From: Fallopia convolvulus | Lineage: Eukaryota > Streptophyta > Magnoliopsida > Caryophyllales > Polygonaceae | Direction: 5' to 3' | Length of the DNA: 64,000 nucleotides | NCBI GenBank assembly: GCA_964016875.1 | Contig: OZ024736.1 | Span: 2,921,001-2,985,000, forward strand | In this document: positions 13,901-24,729 of the stretch, piece after piece | Layout: the number at the start of each line of letters is the position of its first letter | Position numbering within the stretch: position 1 is the first letter of the stretch | Notes under the pieces: model-generated | What the model was told of the DNA's origin: nothing | Seen by the model: only the letters and a program-made list of their open reading frames with translations | Database searches by the model: none | Made by a program: the position numbers and the translations under genes

Positions 13901-16900
13901 GTTTGGTTGTTGGTCGATATTTGTATTTTGAACAACTGGAAACTGATGATATATTATTTTTTCTTAGTTTACATGTTTGACTATTCTCCTCCTGTTCATT
14001 TCTTATTTATACTACATGCTTAGATGGATGTGTGGGCACACAAGATTGAGCAAGATTAGGAATGAGGTCATCAGGAGCAAGATACGATACCAGGTTAGGG
14101 GACAAGTTGCGAGAGTCCCGACTCTGATGGTTTGAGCATGTGCAGAGGCAGGGTCCCAAAGAGCCGGTCCGAAGGTGCAAAAGTTTGGTTTTGAAGGACT
14201 TTCACAGAGGTAGGGACGATCGAAGAAGTGCTGGAAGGACAGTATAAAATAGGATATATAACCTTTGGGGATTTCAATAGATCTGGCAAAGTGTAGAGAT
14301 AGCCCAAGGGAGAAGATCAATGTGGTAGACAGCTAGCCGCCAAGACAGAGGGCAGCCACGCTTTGTTGGGCTTGTTTGTCTATTGCTTTCACCGTTTTCA
14401 CACTTTAAGTCTCCTTTCTCTGTTTTTTACGGTTTCGATGTCTTGCGCTAACTTTCTGAGTTGTACAGGTTGGGCTCCCCGCGGGTCTTTCAGGGATACC
14501 CCCCTTCCCTTGAGCAGGGCTACCCCCATCTTGACCCCCCAGATTCCGATGTGGTGGAACCTCACTAGGTCAATGTTATTGTTGTTGTTGCTGCTATTTT
14601 TCCATCAAAACTTTCCATGCACAAGATACACAATTTAATATATACATTGGAGCATGTCCAATTAAGTTGACTCAATTATGTTTCTCTCAATTTAATCAAT
14701 ATATATATCAACTAAACCAGAAGCACTTAAGGGAAGAATTGTCAATATTTTTTCATCCACGTCAATAATATAGGAAAGGAAGAAATAAATCCCAATAAAC
14801 ATTATTTCAATGGTAGTTTGTAATGAACAAGGTCAAAATTTAATATCTACTCCCTCTGTTTCATAATACTTGTTTTTTTACCTATTTGCATACTTATTAA
14901 AAAAAGCTATCAAAAATGCTATTATACCCTCATTTATTACTTCACTTTTTCACTTTATTAAAAACCGCTACTAACAACTTATTAATAATTACAAGGCTAA
15001 ATATGTAAAGTAAAGAGCAAAATAGCTAAAAAGACATGTATTGTGAAACAAAAATTGAAGGCTAAAAAGACATTTATTATGAAACGGAGGGAGTATCATG
15101 TATCAAATATTAAAAATACCAATCAGACAGCATAATAGAAGGTTGATGTGGCAAATCCAACACTCTTTATTTAAGGAAGAAATTGCCTCAAACAATACAA
15201 AATCTGGGGTTATGGACCTAGCGTTTGTTTAACCAATTTTTAGGTTTGAAACTGATACCTTATACCGCCAAGGTCTGGGTTTCTCATACCTCTCCTTAGG
15301 GATGGGTTTGAATCTCATTCCCACACTCTTTCATTATCATGACTTAAAAAACTCCCCCCACAAAATCCTAATTTATTCCAAACACCCTTTTTCAAATTTG
15401 GGTTTCCACTTCCATCCTCGACCAACCCGATACCTCATCCCATTCCCATACCCGAATGTATACCAAACGTCTTACAGAAATTCGCAGTTCCTAGAAATGA
15501 TCAACCATATTCACTGAGATGCTAAACAAAGGGTATTCAACCAACAAGCAAGGTGAAACAAAACATACCGGCCTAGCACTCGAGTATGTACATTTCAAGC
15601 AGGACAAGAATGCATTCTTTAAGGCATGCTGCAGTCCATAAGCATGGACCCCTTTGATGACTGAATTAGATGCATCTAGACCAAGTAGAACAGGAAGAAT
15701 GCGCCCGTAGAAGGAGGGCCTTTTTGTGGCTACAAATGAAAGGCTAGTAAGTAAACACAGAAACTGCAGATGATTAGAACAAATTTACGACATACATTAA
15801 ACATAGAGAAAATTGCATGCAAATATTCCAGAATGAAGAACGTAGGATAAAATTCTGAAGAGAGAGCCAAAAGCAGGACACAATTAGAAGAATATTTATC
15901 TTTTGGCAAAAAAAAAAGCATTTCTTATGGCAACCAACGAAAATAATAAAGCCCGCCTTCCTTGGCTGCATCAAGTTCACTCTGATCCAGCTGCTCAGCC
16001 TGCTCGGCTGCTCTGCATCTTTATATGCAGACTAGATATACCACCTTACCCCAAATTTCACAAGATTCTCACACTTCCAAAACACATATAGAGGAAGAAA
16101 GAACATAAAAGCTTCCTCTAAAGCATTTTTGTCCTTGTTTCAACTCCTCCCCATAAAAAACAATAAACACATCACAGTTGAGCTGCAAATGACATCTAAG
16201 AATAGCCTAAGGTCTCGATATATCAAAGAACTTCAATAAGTAACCAGCATGTTGATACTGAACAAGAAGTGGATACACTTCATTGATGGGGGTGGCATAT
16301 GACAAACATCTGGAGGCCTAAACTGCGCTGACTTCAATATCAGTTGGTATATACTGTGCACAAAATTAAATTATATTGAACTCTTTGCCACAGGGTAAAT
16401 GTACAAACAGTTTGAAATTAAAGGAAACATATGTAGTTTATATAAGTAGGGAAAAGGTGAGCCTCCACAACAATCATATATGATACGAAAAGTAAAAAGA
16501 ACTAAACAAGGAGAATCAACTGAGCAAGTTCCTCCACATGCCAACCAAAAATATTCCCTTCAAAAATGAATATTCTGAGATATGATCATAGATATATCAA
16601 AAGGCAATATTATATAGAAATAAAAAATAGGGGGATACCAGCAAAATCATCAAGGTATGTTCTGAAAAACATAGTCCCTAATTTTACTAGTACAAGAGAA
16701 GCAAAGAGAGAAGGCACATTAGAGGGAAGTTACAAGAAGCATGAACTGCATATGCTCAACCCATATGTGACTGAAGCATAACTCCTATTGAACCGGCCGT
16801 ACCCCAAGCATCTGATTGTAAATAAAACTTTTACAAACTACAGTCCACCTAAAGGCAAGAGATACTTAGTAAAAGGAAATTAGAGGATGAGGATGAAATG

Positions 16901-19900
16901 TATTAGCTCCTGCAAACATCCACCAAATTCACTAACCCCATAGTTCTAATAAATTTGTACCAAAAGCATCTGGCTCTAATTGAATCCTCCACAAACCACA
17001 ATCATGTTGAGATTGCTTCATCTCTTACACAAGACCGAGGTAGGATATGCACAAGCCAGAAACTGTGTACTTTCACTAACAACAGAGCAAAATGAGATTG
17101 GTGATAATTTGTACGGAAAGTCACTTTTTTTTACTTGTGTACAAGATAAGCAGAATTAACCCATATATTTCTGCTTCATTTGAAATCAATGAACATGCAA
17201 ACAAAAGAGGTTAATGATGTTGCAGTAGCACAGAAGCTAGCAAAGCTGTGATCGTGAGTCAAATAGGGGCAATTTATAAAGGAAGTAAAGATCAGCTTTA
17301 ATCAATTTTAGATATACTTTAACAAGTACGAAAATCATGATATATATATATGTATGTATGTATTGATAGTTGAAAACGACATTGTTATCATAGAGCCCTT
17401 GCCAACCTAACACAAATTCAGCCCCCATTAATTTGCTATAACGTACACTGAATTTGAAATTCAATTAAATTTCATTATTATATATGGTAGTCAAACAGCA
17501 AAATTAACACTGAATTCAGAATTAGAATTTACCCCCCTTATTTACAATTTCACAAAAGATGCAGATTACCTGTTAAGAAGAACAATCATCATTGAAACAC
17601 TAAGTGACTTCACAGTTGGAGTTCGAAGTTGATCAAGCAATAGACGCAGACGGTCACTCGCTTCAACTGACAAATCTCCAACATTCAGCAATGGATGACC
17701 TTTGCGGAGCCATGACATATTAATATCAACTGCCTTCCCTATAATACACATTATAAGGCTTTTATCATAATGATCAATACTGTCCTCAAGACAAAGCAAT
17801 CTAATTTACCTTCATTAGCTTGTGCAGTAGGTGGCTCAGAGCTCCCACTAGGATCAGGAGTATAAATGAGAATAACAGCTTCAACAAACTTCAGCGACAG
17901 TGCCCTTCTTCCATCACTTCCAGACTTCAAGCAATCAAGGGCTGATCAGAATATTACAACACAAAAATATAACAATAATGGATCTTAAATGATGCCACTT
18001 ACCTGGAAAGCTATTGAATATATTTTTTCCTTCAACTTTGTCATCCATGCCCAAGCTGATTGTAGTGAATCATCCAACTCACTAGTGTACAAACCCTGAG
18101 AGATTTTGAAAAAGAGCAAGATCGAAACAATGAGGAATCTTTCCAAAAAATATGATTGTTGTGTTTGGTATTAAACTATTAATTCTTTTCAACAACTACC
18201 TAATACTACACAAGCTCGTCAAAATATAAATATTTGTAGTATCAAGTAGTCACTGAAGATGCTTACTTTAAAAAATGAAGTTTAGGACATCAAAATTCAT
18301 AGGCTAGGACCCAATTCCCTTCTTCAAATAGCAGAAATTGTAGTTATGGTATGTTTGCTAGTATGAGTTTAAGTAGTAGATTAAGTTCAATAGTTGGTTC
18401 AAGTTTAAGCTGTAGCTTAAACTTGAGTTTAAGTTTAAAAATAAACTAGGTAGTGTTTGCTTGTATAAAACTAGTTTATTAAGCTTTATTTGCATGTGAG
18501 AGACACATATTTGCTTTTTACATTTGAAATTGAAGGGTGATTTGGACTTTTCAAATCAATAAACTCCATTAACTATCAAAAAAGTTAGATGAAGGTAGCT
18601 TTTCATTTAAACTAGTATTAAATGAGAAACTAGTTTATATTGTACAAGCAAACAAATGTTTTAGCTCAAAGTTTAAATGGACAAGCATACAATCTCTTCT
18701 CAGCTTCCGCAACATGTCATCTCTCTCACTCTCTCGAAATGTTGTCTCTTCTCCTGAAGTATACGCTTAGTCTTCTTCTCTCTCAACAAGATACACATCT
18801 ACTCCTGTCCTTTTCAATTCATTTCATTTTGTCCTCCTTTATCATACTACTCTTCCCTTTTTTTCGTCTTTTTTCACTTAGTCCAAGGACAAAGCATCTC
18901 CTAGAAGAGAATGCAATAACTATCCCTCATATTTTAGCCCCAAAAAGAAGACTTTTAACCTGACTTTTGATGTATATATTGTTCAAATCATGCGACTGGA
19001 ACTATCAAGTTCCAGGAGAAATCAGCCTGTTTGGACAGCATTTCTCTCCTAGACACATGTAATATTTTGGGTTCACCCCATACTATATATCAAATGGGTA
19101 TTAGTACATTGTTTCTTTTTTCATACATCAAAGCTTGATTGGCTGGTTTAAAAGGGATGATTCTACATTTTTCCAACAGAGTTTTAGCAGTAACTGTGTT
19201 TTGGCATTTGGTTCTAGTTGACTTCTCAGTAGACGAACAAAGCATGCCTTTGAGAACCTTAATTTTAAATAGTTGTAATTAAACTGGAAATTTGTTATAA
19301 ACTTTGATTGCATATTGCTTGTACGGTGTGGAAGGTTCTGATAACGACCACTCTGAGGAGTATCTCCAAAGAGGAATTTGCTGGAAAACTTCCAACGTTT
19401 TCTGATATTGATTAATAATGCATAAGATATCTTACAAAGGGACTCGACTCTGCTTAAATAGAAATAACGATAACAGAAACTAACCCACTAAGCACTAATG
19501 CTGAGATATTTCAGCAACTATGACGTTAGTGCCTAAGACTCTTCTAAACATCAGGAACTGTATTTGACCCAACTTACTTATCCTAAAACTTAGGAAGACT
19601 TATTACTCCTGCTAACCAACTAGAATAATTAAATACTAAAATTATAAATAATTACTAACGGCTAACTTAATTAAGCAGCTTTTTCCTACTCACATATGTA
19701 ACCAAAGGCTTCTGAGGTCGACTGGTATCAGGTTCCTTGTCTATTCTTCATCTTTTAATGTTTAAATGAAAATAAAAATTTATATTTCTTCCAAAAGATG
19801 TAATAATCATGTAAGAGAAAATTAAAGTCACTTTAGGGACTAATAACAAAAAGACTTTTCAAAATCCCAGCTTGGTCTTAGCAAATTTAAGATTACAGAG

Positions 19901-22264
19901 ATCATTCGGCAAGACAAGAAAGCTACCAGAGCAAAGACGAGTACCCAAACACTGCCAATACACAAATTCACTCCAATCCCGTAAAAACATGGGTTTTGAT
20001 GTGAATAGGATTAGTGAAGCATTCACTCAACAGCATCTATTTACATAATTGACTGTGTATAGAAGTCAAATTACTCATATTTAGGAACATAATGCATCAT
20101 CAAGTGTACAATAAATGTACGAGCAATTGATCCAATTTACATGTACTATGCCAAATCATGGATATACCTGAAGCGCTACTTTCTCCAAGGTAGACCTAAA
20201 CATACGAGTTGCAGATAATATAGCCTGACGTGAAACAGCAGGGGCATCATCGTCGAAAACGGTCATCAATGCTGGAACTATCTCAGGGAAAAGTTCCAAA
20301 TGACATGAGACAACTTCACCAATCATCCTGTGACACAGCAGAAAAATAAACTAAATGGTGGGCATGCAATGCAGGTAAATATGAATAGAGAAAAATATTT
20401 GGAAGAAGGAAAAACTGCAAATCAAAAGAAAATGTGGGCTATTTTGGTTACACAACACTAAACTTTTATATGTGGAAATAATTCTGGATGCATATTTGAC
20501 AATCTGTGGAGTTGGTAGACCTGGACACGATCTACTGTGCAATAGCAAATCACCCCCTCAAAGATAAATATAAAAAAGATATAGAAGATTGTCTCCAAAC
20601 AAAAAGTGAAAGATATTTTCCTTTATTTCTGAAACGGGAAGGGAGAAACTTTAAGAGGAATCTTTACAGAGAGTAATGGCTAGGTTTTGGGAAGTTTGTA
20701 TCAACATGTATGGAAGGCTATTGTAGTTGATGATATACCATCAATATATAAACTTCAGAAGCCACAATTAACTCAGAATATAACCCTGGGAGTTTGGCGA
20801 GAAAACCCCTCTCTAGGGTCATCTGTTTTAACCACATAAAAATCTATGCTAAACCACCAACATTGATATTTTGCATTTTCTTTTCTGTTTTTGGATTGCC
20901 CTTTCTCAAAACATTACATTCCACATATCATCTTTCTTGTGAATTATGATATTATATTCCAAATCCCAACAAATAAACTTTAGAAAACATGTTGACATTC
21001 AATTCTAAAAATTGCACATAGAAGCATTCCTAAGCCAGAAAAAAAATCATTAGAAACAAACCACTTAGACAGAGACATTACCTGAAGTTACTGAATTTGG
21101 AATCCCAACAAATAAACTGTAGTAAACATGGTGACATTCAATTCTATAAGCGAACATCATATAGCAGCATTTCTAAGGTATTAAAAAAATCAATGAAAGG
21201 TAACCGCTTGGACAGAACCGTTACCTGAAGCTACTGACAACAAACAACAACAACAACATCAACCCAGTGTTAAACCCGCCTCAGGCGGGATCTGGGGGGC
21301 CATGATGTACACACCCTTGCCCCAATATAAAATTGAGAGGGTGTATGAAGAAGGCCCAAGTATTATCATTGCCCGGAAGACCCAAGGAAAACTAAAATTC
21401 AGCTATGTGACAATGATAACTGAATCTAGTTGGAATGTACCTGAAGCTACTGAATTTCCTAATAATCTATGACAACGTTACAGAGTGGTAACTAGCTTTA
21501 TTGACATTCTCCATGTCAAAGGAAAATGTGCGTCACATCAAACCCCCTTCCCTTCCAAAGTTTTTAAACAAAGGCACTTTTAATTGAACCAAATAGCATA
21601 ATCATCTATCTAATCAAGCAAAATATGGTGGTCAGAAATTCACACAATTAAGTTAGTTTCATGAAATGTTAGACTTAACAACATCTAATTGTGTTCCCCT
21701 CCATCTCACTATAAATGTCGTGGCTTCTGTGTCTATTTCTGTTGCAAGACTACATTTAAACAAATTAGAGATTCTAATAAACCTATTAATGTTCATCGAA
21801 AGTGGTATTTGAATTAAAACCCAAAATTCCAATATTCAAACATACTGTGCTATACAAAGAGGTGCGGATGAAGCTCCAAACAAAACTATATAACTATCAA
21901 TCAATCACCAAGTTTTCTCACAATAATCAACAACGAAAACACAAACATATATACTATCATTCTCAACGTGTACTCTTCGTCTGCCCTGAGTTGCTAAAAC
22001 AGCAAGAAATATAACATAAAAAGGGTTGGGGTGGGGGAGCAGATAAGAGCAGAGCACTGACTCGGCAACGAATTTGCGGACAGGGCTGAACTGGTCGGAC
22101 AACAATTGTAAGATGCCGGAGAGGAACTCAGAGAGCAAGAGGGTGTCAGAGGACGAGAATTCGGCCTTCAAATCGTCTAGAAATCGGAGCTTCGAGGCAA
22201 TGGTGGGGGCTAAATTGACCGAGTCCAAGAGACTCGCCACTCGTTCCCTCAAATCCGTAGCCAT
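1964..22264 (-). CDS. ESP4: Symplekin / ESP4-type mRNA 3'-end processing scaffold, 26 exons
   Basis: This encodes a HEAT-repeat scaffold of the nuclear cleavage/polyadenylation complex (symplekin; yeast Pta1), which links CPSF and CstF factors. Exons in transcript order: 22264-22062, 20327-20168, 18095-18003, 17924-17810, 17738-17570, 15743-15569, 13452-13324, 13170-12625, 12426-11812, 11245-11177, 9535-9422, 9333-9088, 7549-7502, 7414-7274, 6286-6128, 5866-5759, 5678-5595, 5492-5445, 5334-5260, 3758-3663, 3578-3498, 3397-3326, 2938-2894, 2585-2502, 2327-2224, 2111-1964. They join in frame to 1,308 aa plus TGA. The start MATDLRERV precedes FSPVRKFVAE and MIGEVVSCHLE, conserved at the symplekin N-terminus. 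The N-terminal symplekin/PTA1 domain is about aa 90-330. The C-terminal Symplekin_C domain is about aa 1055-1230 (e.g. PKLWVGFLKCAQLTQPHSF). Exons 8-9 form a Ser/Asp-rich linker. All introns are GT-AG except intron 8 (GC-AG). The symbol follows the Arabidopsis orthologue; a paralogue cannot be excluded. Confidence 0.93.
2152..2172. repeat. (CTAT)n microsatellite
   Basis: About five CTAT units lie in the last intron (2112-2223) of the symplekin gene. Confidence 0.8.
2649..2795 (-). mobile_element. SINE/RTE-type retroposon fragment with a G16 run
   Basis: Read on the - strand this has GGGTATACCCCC-like GC-rich sequence, ATCTTGACCCCCCCC, CAGATTCCG and GGGTCAATG. These match the 3' part of the RTE LINE tail at 14015-14595 and of the SINE at 21238-21437. 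Its other side (AAACTGAAATTCAGCTATG) matches the 5' side of the 21238 copy. A run of 16 G lies at 2679-2694. It sits in intron 23 of the symplekin gene. No TSD was recognised. Confidence 0.6.
6956..7190 (+). pseudogene. Ty1/copia RNase H remnant
   Basis: The translation SYCDSNWHKNKNSGPPYMGT followed by ITNYLIKKQDQFSSQQ matches the copia RNase H pattern (YCDSDWA...TFLG...SWRSKKQ...SSAE). The catalytic CDSNW is visible, but the final SSAEAE acidic motif has decayed. It lies antisense in symplekin intron 14 and is a short internal fragment without LTRs. Confidence 0.6.
8362..8475 (+). mobile_element. Truncated SINE/RTE 3'-end fragment
   Basis: CATGGCCCCCCCAGATCCCG, then CTGAGGCAGATCAACAC and GTTGATGTTGTTT, match the 3' end of the SINE at 21238-21437 in reverse orientation. 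The (TTG)n tail is degenerate. The copy is 5'-truncated and lies in symplekin intron 12. Confidence 0.6.
10205..10960 (+). pseudogene. Ty1/copia remnant (gag-pre-integrase and integrase)
   Basis: Around 10230-10430 the translation reads ILGTHHVPKLSASFVSIHKV and then IGNRIGLAKEDSLYYLH, the copia GAG-pre-integrase zinc-binding domain just before integrase. Further on, FWTFSKVTNATGS, HWYISFTSD and TKVTWIFQLE-like segments (10600-10700) match the start of the integrase core, and a decayed GVTKRKN motif follows near 10880. Several frameshifts separate these blocks. TATACTTCTGATTAGGATCA occurs twice (near 10723 and 10802), a local duplication. It lies antisense in symplekin intron 10 and has no LTRs. 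Confidence 0.65.
11330..11415 (-). mobile_element. Short 5'-truncated SINE/RTE copy with perfect 16-bp TSD
   Basis: The 86-bp insert begins on the + strand with CAACAACAACATCAACCCAG, the reverse of a GTTGATGTTGTTG tail. It is flanked on both sides by GATCAGTTGAGTACAA (11314-11329 and 11416-11431). The perfect TSD shows a recent LINE-type retroposition with strong 5' truncation. It lies in symplekin intron 9. Confidence 0.75.
12414..12429 (-). other. NAGNAG tandem acceptor of symplekin exon 9
   Basis: On the - strand intron 8 ends ...TTATCAGCAGGAAC. Either AG keeps the frame, so use of the distal site would drop a single Gln codon. The preceding exon ends at a codon boundary (phase 0). Confidence 0.55.
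12619..12627 (-). other. Non-canonical GC splice donor of symplekin intron 8
   Basis: Exon 8 ends GAATTGAAG and the intron begins GCAAGA, the classical AAG|GCAAG form of a GC-AG intron. Joining here to exon 9 keeps the frame (SHELK then QEHDVKEK), and the whole 26-exon CDS stays open. No GT near this position gives the same join. Confidence 0.7.
13557..13730. repeat. hAT MITE-like sequence rich in GGTATC/GATACC
   Basis: The left end GCTCATTTGGTATCGATACC and the right end GATACCAATATTGGGACATA..CCAAACACC form an imperfect inverted repeat of the TTTGGTAT type common in plant hAT MITEs. A similar TTTGTTTAACC / TATACCAAACG pair brackets 15186-15490. TSDs are not clear. It lies in symplekin intron 6. 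Confidence 0.4.
14015..14595 (+). mobile_element. RTE-type LINE 3' end with (TTG)n tail
   Basis: The frames read MDVWAHKI, RNEVIRSKIRYQVRGQVARV and, after a frameshift, EHVQRQGPKEPVRRCK. This is the C-terminal end of plant RTE-clade reverse transcriptase (pattern RNEDIR...ENRLRWFGHVQRR...PVRR). A short 3' untranslated stretch (CCCCCATCTTGACCCCCCAG) follows and ends in GTTATTGTTGTTGTTGCTG at about 14570-14592. The same 3' end occurs in the SINE-like copies at 2649, 8362, 11330 and 21238. It lies antisense in symplekin intron 6. Confidence 0.65.
14850..15093. mobile_element. Stowaway MITE (Tc1/Mariner type)
   Basis: The terminal inverted repeats are CTCCCTCTGTTTCATAATA at the left and TATTATGAAACGGAGGGAG at the right, the hallmark Stowaway ends, flanked by TA on both sides (14848-14849, 15094-15095). 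The 244-bp element is AT-rich, non-coding and fairly well preserved. It lies in symplekin intron 6. Confidence 0.92.
18351..18690. repeat. Nested pair of hAT-like MITEs
   Basis: An inner element (about 18451-18656) begins GTGTTTGCTTGTATAAAACT and ends with the inverse, AGTTTATATTGTACAAGCAA. It sits inside an outer pair, TATGTTTGCTAGTATGAG on the left and ATGGACAAGCATAC on the right. Both are AT-rich and non-coding. TSDs are not certain. It lies in symplekin intron 3. Confidence 0.45.
20962..21237. repeat. Diverged tandem duplication, unit about 139 bp
   Basis: AATCCCAACAAATAAACT starts at 20962 and again at 21101. Both units run through TTGACATTCAATTCTA or GTGACATTCAATTCTA, then CTTAGACAGAGAC or CTTGGACAGAACC, then TTACCTGAAGYTACTGA. 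The second unit is interrupted at its end by the SINE at 21238-21437. It lies in symplekin intron 1. Confidence 0.75.
21238..21437 (-). mobile_element. Complete-looking SINE with (TTG)n tail and perfect 16-bp TSD
   Basis: The 200-bp element is flanked by TACCTGAAGCTACTGA at 21222-21237 and 21438-21453. Read on the - strand it starts near ATTCAGTTATCATTGTCACA, has a body with CATGGCCCCCCAGATCCCG, and ends GTTGATGTTGTTGTTGTTG. A degenerate A/B-box pair may be present but is not clear. The 3' end matches the RTE LINE tail at 14015-14595. It lies in symplekin intron 1. Confidence 0.8.
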
Positions 22265-22445
22265 AGTTACTACCGTCTTCGAGTTGTTTCTGCTGCTGCT
22301 TCTTGTAGCCCTAAATATTAGAGCAAACTATGCCGTCCCTTCATAAGATTACTGAAAACGATGAAAGGCGGAGAAAGAGGCGCGGGAATGAGAGAGACCG
22401 TATTGGTCGAAATCCAAGGAGGAGGGCAAAATAGAACGAAGTTAG
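22265..22445 (-). promoter_or_regulatory. 5' UTR / proximal promoter region of the symplekin gene
   Basis: This is the upstream flank of the ATG at 22264, bounded by a MITE at 22446. It is GC-richer than the introns. No clear TATA box was recognised, as is common for housekeeping genes. Assignment is by position only. Confidence 0.4.
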
Positions 22446-22863
22446 GCTGTGTTTGTCAATCTAAATAAACTAATTGATAAACTCTAATTAGTTGAAAAAA
22501 ATATATAAATTGTATTTGTTTTTTGAAAATAAATTAGTTAGTAATTAATAAACTAGTTTAAATGGTAAGCTAAAAAATTTAGCTTATTTGCTAGTTTATT
22601 TAGTTTATTTGATTAAGAAAAAAGAAAAAGAAAAAATCAACCAATACAAAATGAGTAAATAGGTAGTGGGAAGGAGAGAGAATGTAGTGGGATGGAAGAG
22701 ATTTTAAAAAGTTAACGCAGTTCTCAATCCATAAATTAGTTTATTTCAACAAACACAGTTTATTGATTTAACTAGTTTTCTAACTCTATTTTTATCTAAT
22801 TTATTAATTTTAACTAGTTTTTTAACTTCAACTAGTTTATAAACTATTTAACAAACACAGCCA
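22446..22863. mobile_element. hAT-type MITE, 0.4 kb
   Basis: The ends GGCTGTGTTTGTCAATCTAA and TTAACAAACACAGCC form an inverted repeat (GGCTGTGTTTGT). The interior is AT-rich with many AACTAGTTTA/TAAACTAG motifs and has no coding sequence. The same AAACTAGTTTA motif fills the MITE at 18451-18656, so the two may be related. It lies just upstream of the symplekin gene. No intact 8-bp TSD was found. Confidence 0.6.
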
Positions 22864-23462
22864 ACTGGGATCGGCTTTTCTCCCACGGGGAAGGGCAACC
22901 TTCGGGCTGACACTTTCCTTAGCAGGAGTGGAATCTAGCGGGATTTTTTATGGTAGCTGAATGAAAAGCGTTTGGCAACATTGTGGGTGCCTTCGGGTAA
23001 ACTTTGCTTATAAGTTACTTATAGGCCTTTTCGTTTCAGCGCATCCCATTTTATCATTCTAACGCACCCTTATTTCATATATAATAAAATTATCTTGAAA
23101 TTACACAGCTCACCCTCATTACACACTCAATCGCCTCTCTCCCTCACCCAGTCACTCTCATTGGTCTCTCTTCAAAAACGATCCAGCGAATGAGCCAAGA
23201 CACAATTTAAAGATACGTTCTATACTAGATATGCTGTGTTCTTTGCTCTCTCAAATCTGACAAATAGATTAGGGTTTGAGGGTATTTGAAGTTCTTAAAT
23301 GCTTAGAGAATTGATGAGTTATTTGATTCAATTTATGCATTGGAATGTAAAAATAATGGATTTATATGGGTTAATTTTTCCAATAGACCGGGTTTGATTT
23401 TTAGTAGAAAAATTCCGCTATTGTAGATCGACATTACAGGTTTGATGGAGAAGACGAAGTTG

Positions 23463-23545
23463 GCCGTAACGGCCATGCCGGATTCGACCGTAACGGCCGC
23501 ACACGATTCAGCCGTAACGGCTGCACATGATTCAGCCGTAACGGC
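23463..23545. repeat. Left subterminal array of GCCGTAACGGC, 4 copies at 24-bp spacing
   Basis: GCCGTAACGGC or ACCGTAACGGC starts at 23463, 23487, 23511 and 23535, exactly 24 bp apart, with CACACGATTCA-like spacers. Regularly spaced palindromes just inside a transposon end are typical of transposase-binding sites. Confidence 0.85.
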
Positions 23546-23984
23546 CGCACACATTGAATCCGACTCCAATATCTTCATTGACCAGCCATGGATTCCACAG
23601 TATTAAAGGTCATGGCTAGAGAATGACAGGAACAAGGATTGATATTTGTTGGATATCGAGGCTTGTTATTATTTCTAGTTAATCACAATCTATCTAGAGA
23701 ATTGTTGTATGGCAATTCACTCACCAGTGGTTGTCCTAGGAAACTTTCCAATTGGTTGGGAGCCTATCTATCTCAAGAAGACATCAACTTTACATAGTGT
23801 TGGGTGTATCGGTGATAGTTAGTTAATCTATTCATTCCTATATCACCTTGTAATGTTTTGTTGTAAATCATCAATTGAATCATTCTTCCATATCTTGTTA
23901 AGAGAATCAAATATAATATAAGATGCATTTTCCAAATATTTTAGAGAATTGTAGACTAATATCTTAATGTAAAGGTCATAAGGC

Positions 23985-24250
23985 GTAATTAGTTAGTTAG
24001 CAGTCATGCTGATGCGTGCAACTTAGCTTAGAAGTCACGATTATTCGTGCACTATAAATACAACTCTTTCTTCTCTTCTAATGAAAAGAGTTACAATTGA
24101 GAGCTTTAGTTCTGAGTGTTCTTTCATTCCAGTTCATGCGAGATTGAGAGTGATAGACGCCATTGTAGAATTCAAGCTCCCTAATTCTACAAGAATCAAC
24201 TATCTAATTTATTCCGGCCATTATGGCTAATCCGACCCCGACTGTTACTG
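23985..24250 (+). mobile_element. Probable copia LTR/leader remnant
   Basis: A plant-like promoter (CACTATAAATACAACTC near 24050) is followed by an R/U5-like stretch and then ATGGCTAATCCGACCCCGAC near 24223, which reads MANPTPTVTA, like a copia gag start. No primer-binding site, second LTR or TSD was recognised. It lies inside the 23024-24779 transposon. Confidence 0.35.
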
Positions 24251-24618
24251 CTTGAATGGATTTATGATACACATTATATACAAACCTAACAAATTAAATT
24301 CAACTCTAACTTCTTGTATATATTAATTTGAGCATTGCATTCATTTATGTGACCACAACTTTGGTAAATTTGCAACTAGCTAGCTAGTGCAAATGCTACA
24401 TTGTACCAACTAGCTAGTGCCCATTTAAACCTGACATTTTCCCATAATATTCATTTGTATTTTACATATTATTGCCCATTCAAACCTAATATTTTCCATA
24501 ATTAATATCACTTTATCATTCTTAATCAATAGTTAGATAGTTAAATACTTTATAGTGCACGTGTACCCCACCCCACTTGTATAGTGCACGCTGTACATTT
24601 TGATGAGAACGATATTTG

Positions 24619-24729
24619 GCCGTTACGGCTGATCGAGCAGTGTTGGGCCGTTACGGCTGAGCATTGTTGTGCCGTTACGGTGGAACTGTGCTTGGCCGTT
24701 ATGGCTAACGCTGGTTCTGCCGTAATGGT
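24619..24729. repeat. Right subterminal array of GCCGTTACGGC, 5 copies at 24/28-bp spacing
   Basis: Copies start at 24619, 24647, 24671, 24695 and 24719. The first three are perfect palindromes (the third ends ACGGT), and the last two have T for C (ATGGC, ATGGT). The spacing and core match the left array 1.1 kb away. Confidence 0.85.

Noticed and set aside
23333..23578. Protein with AAVTAESC repeats (- strand ORF)
   Set aside because: The peptide repeat is just the 24-bp palindrome array read as codons; no other coding sign.
23463..24729. CRISPR-like array of short palindromic repeats
   Set aside because: Units are only 11 bp with 13-bp spacers that are themselves similar, in a plant genome, and they sit symmetrically inside a transposon.
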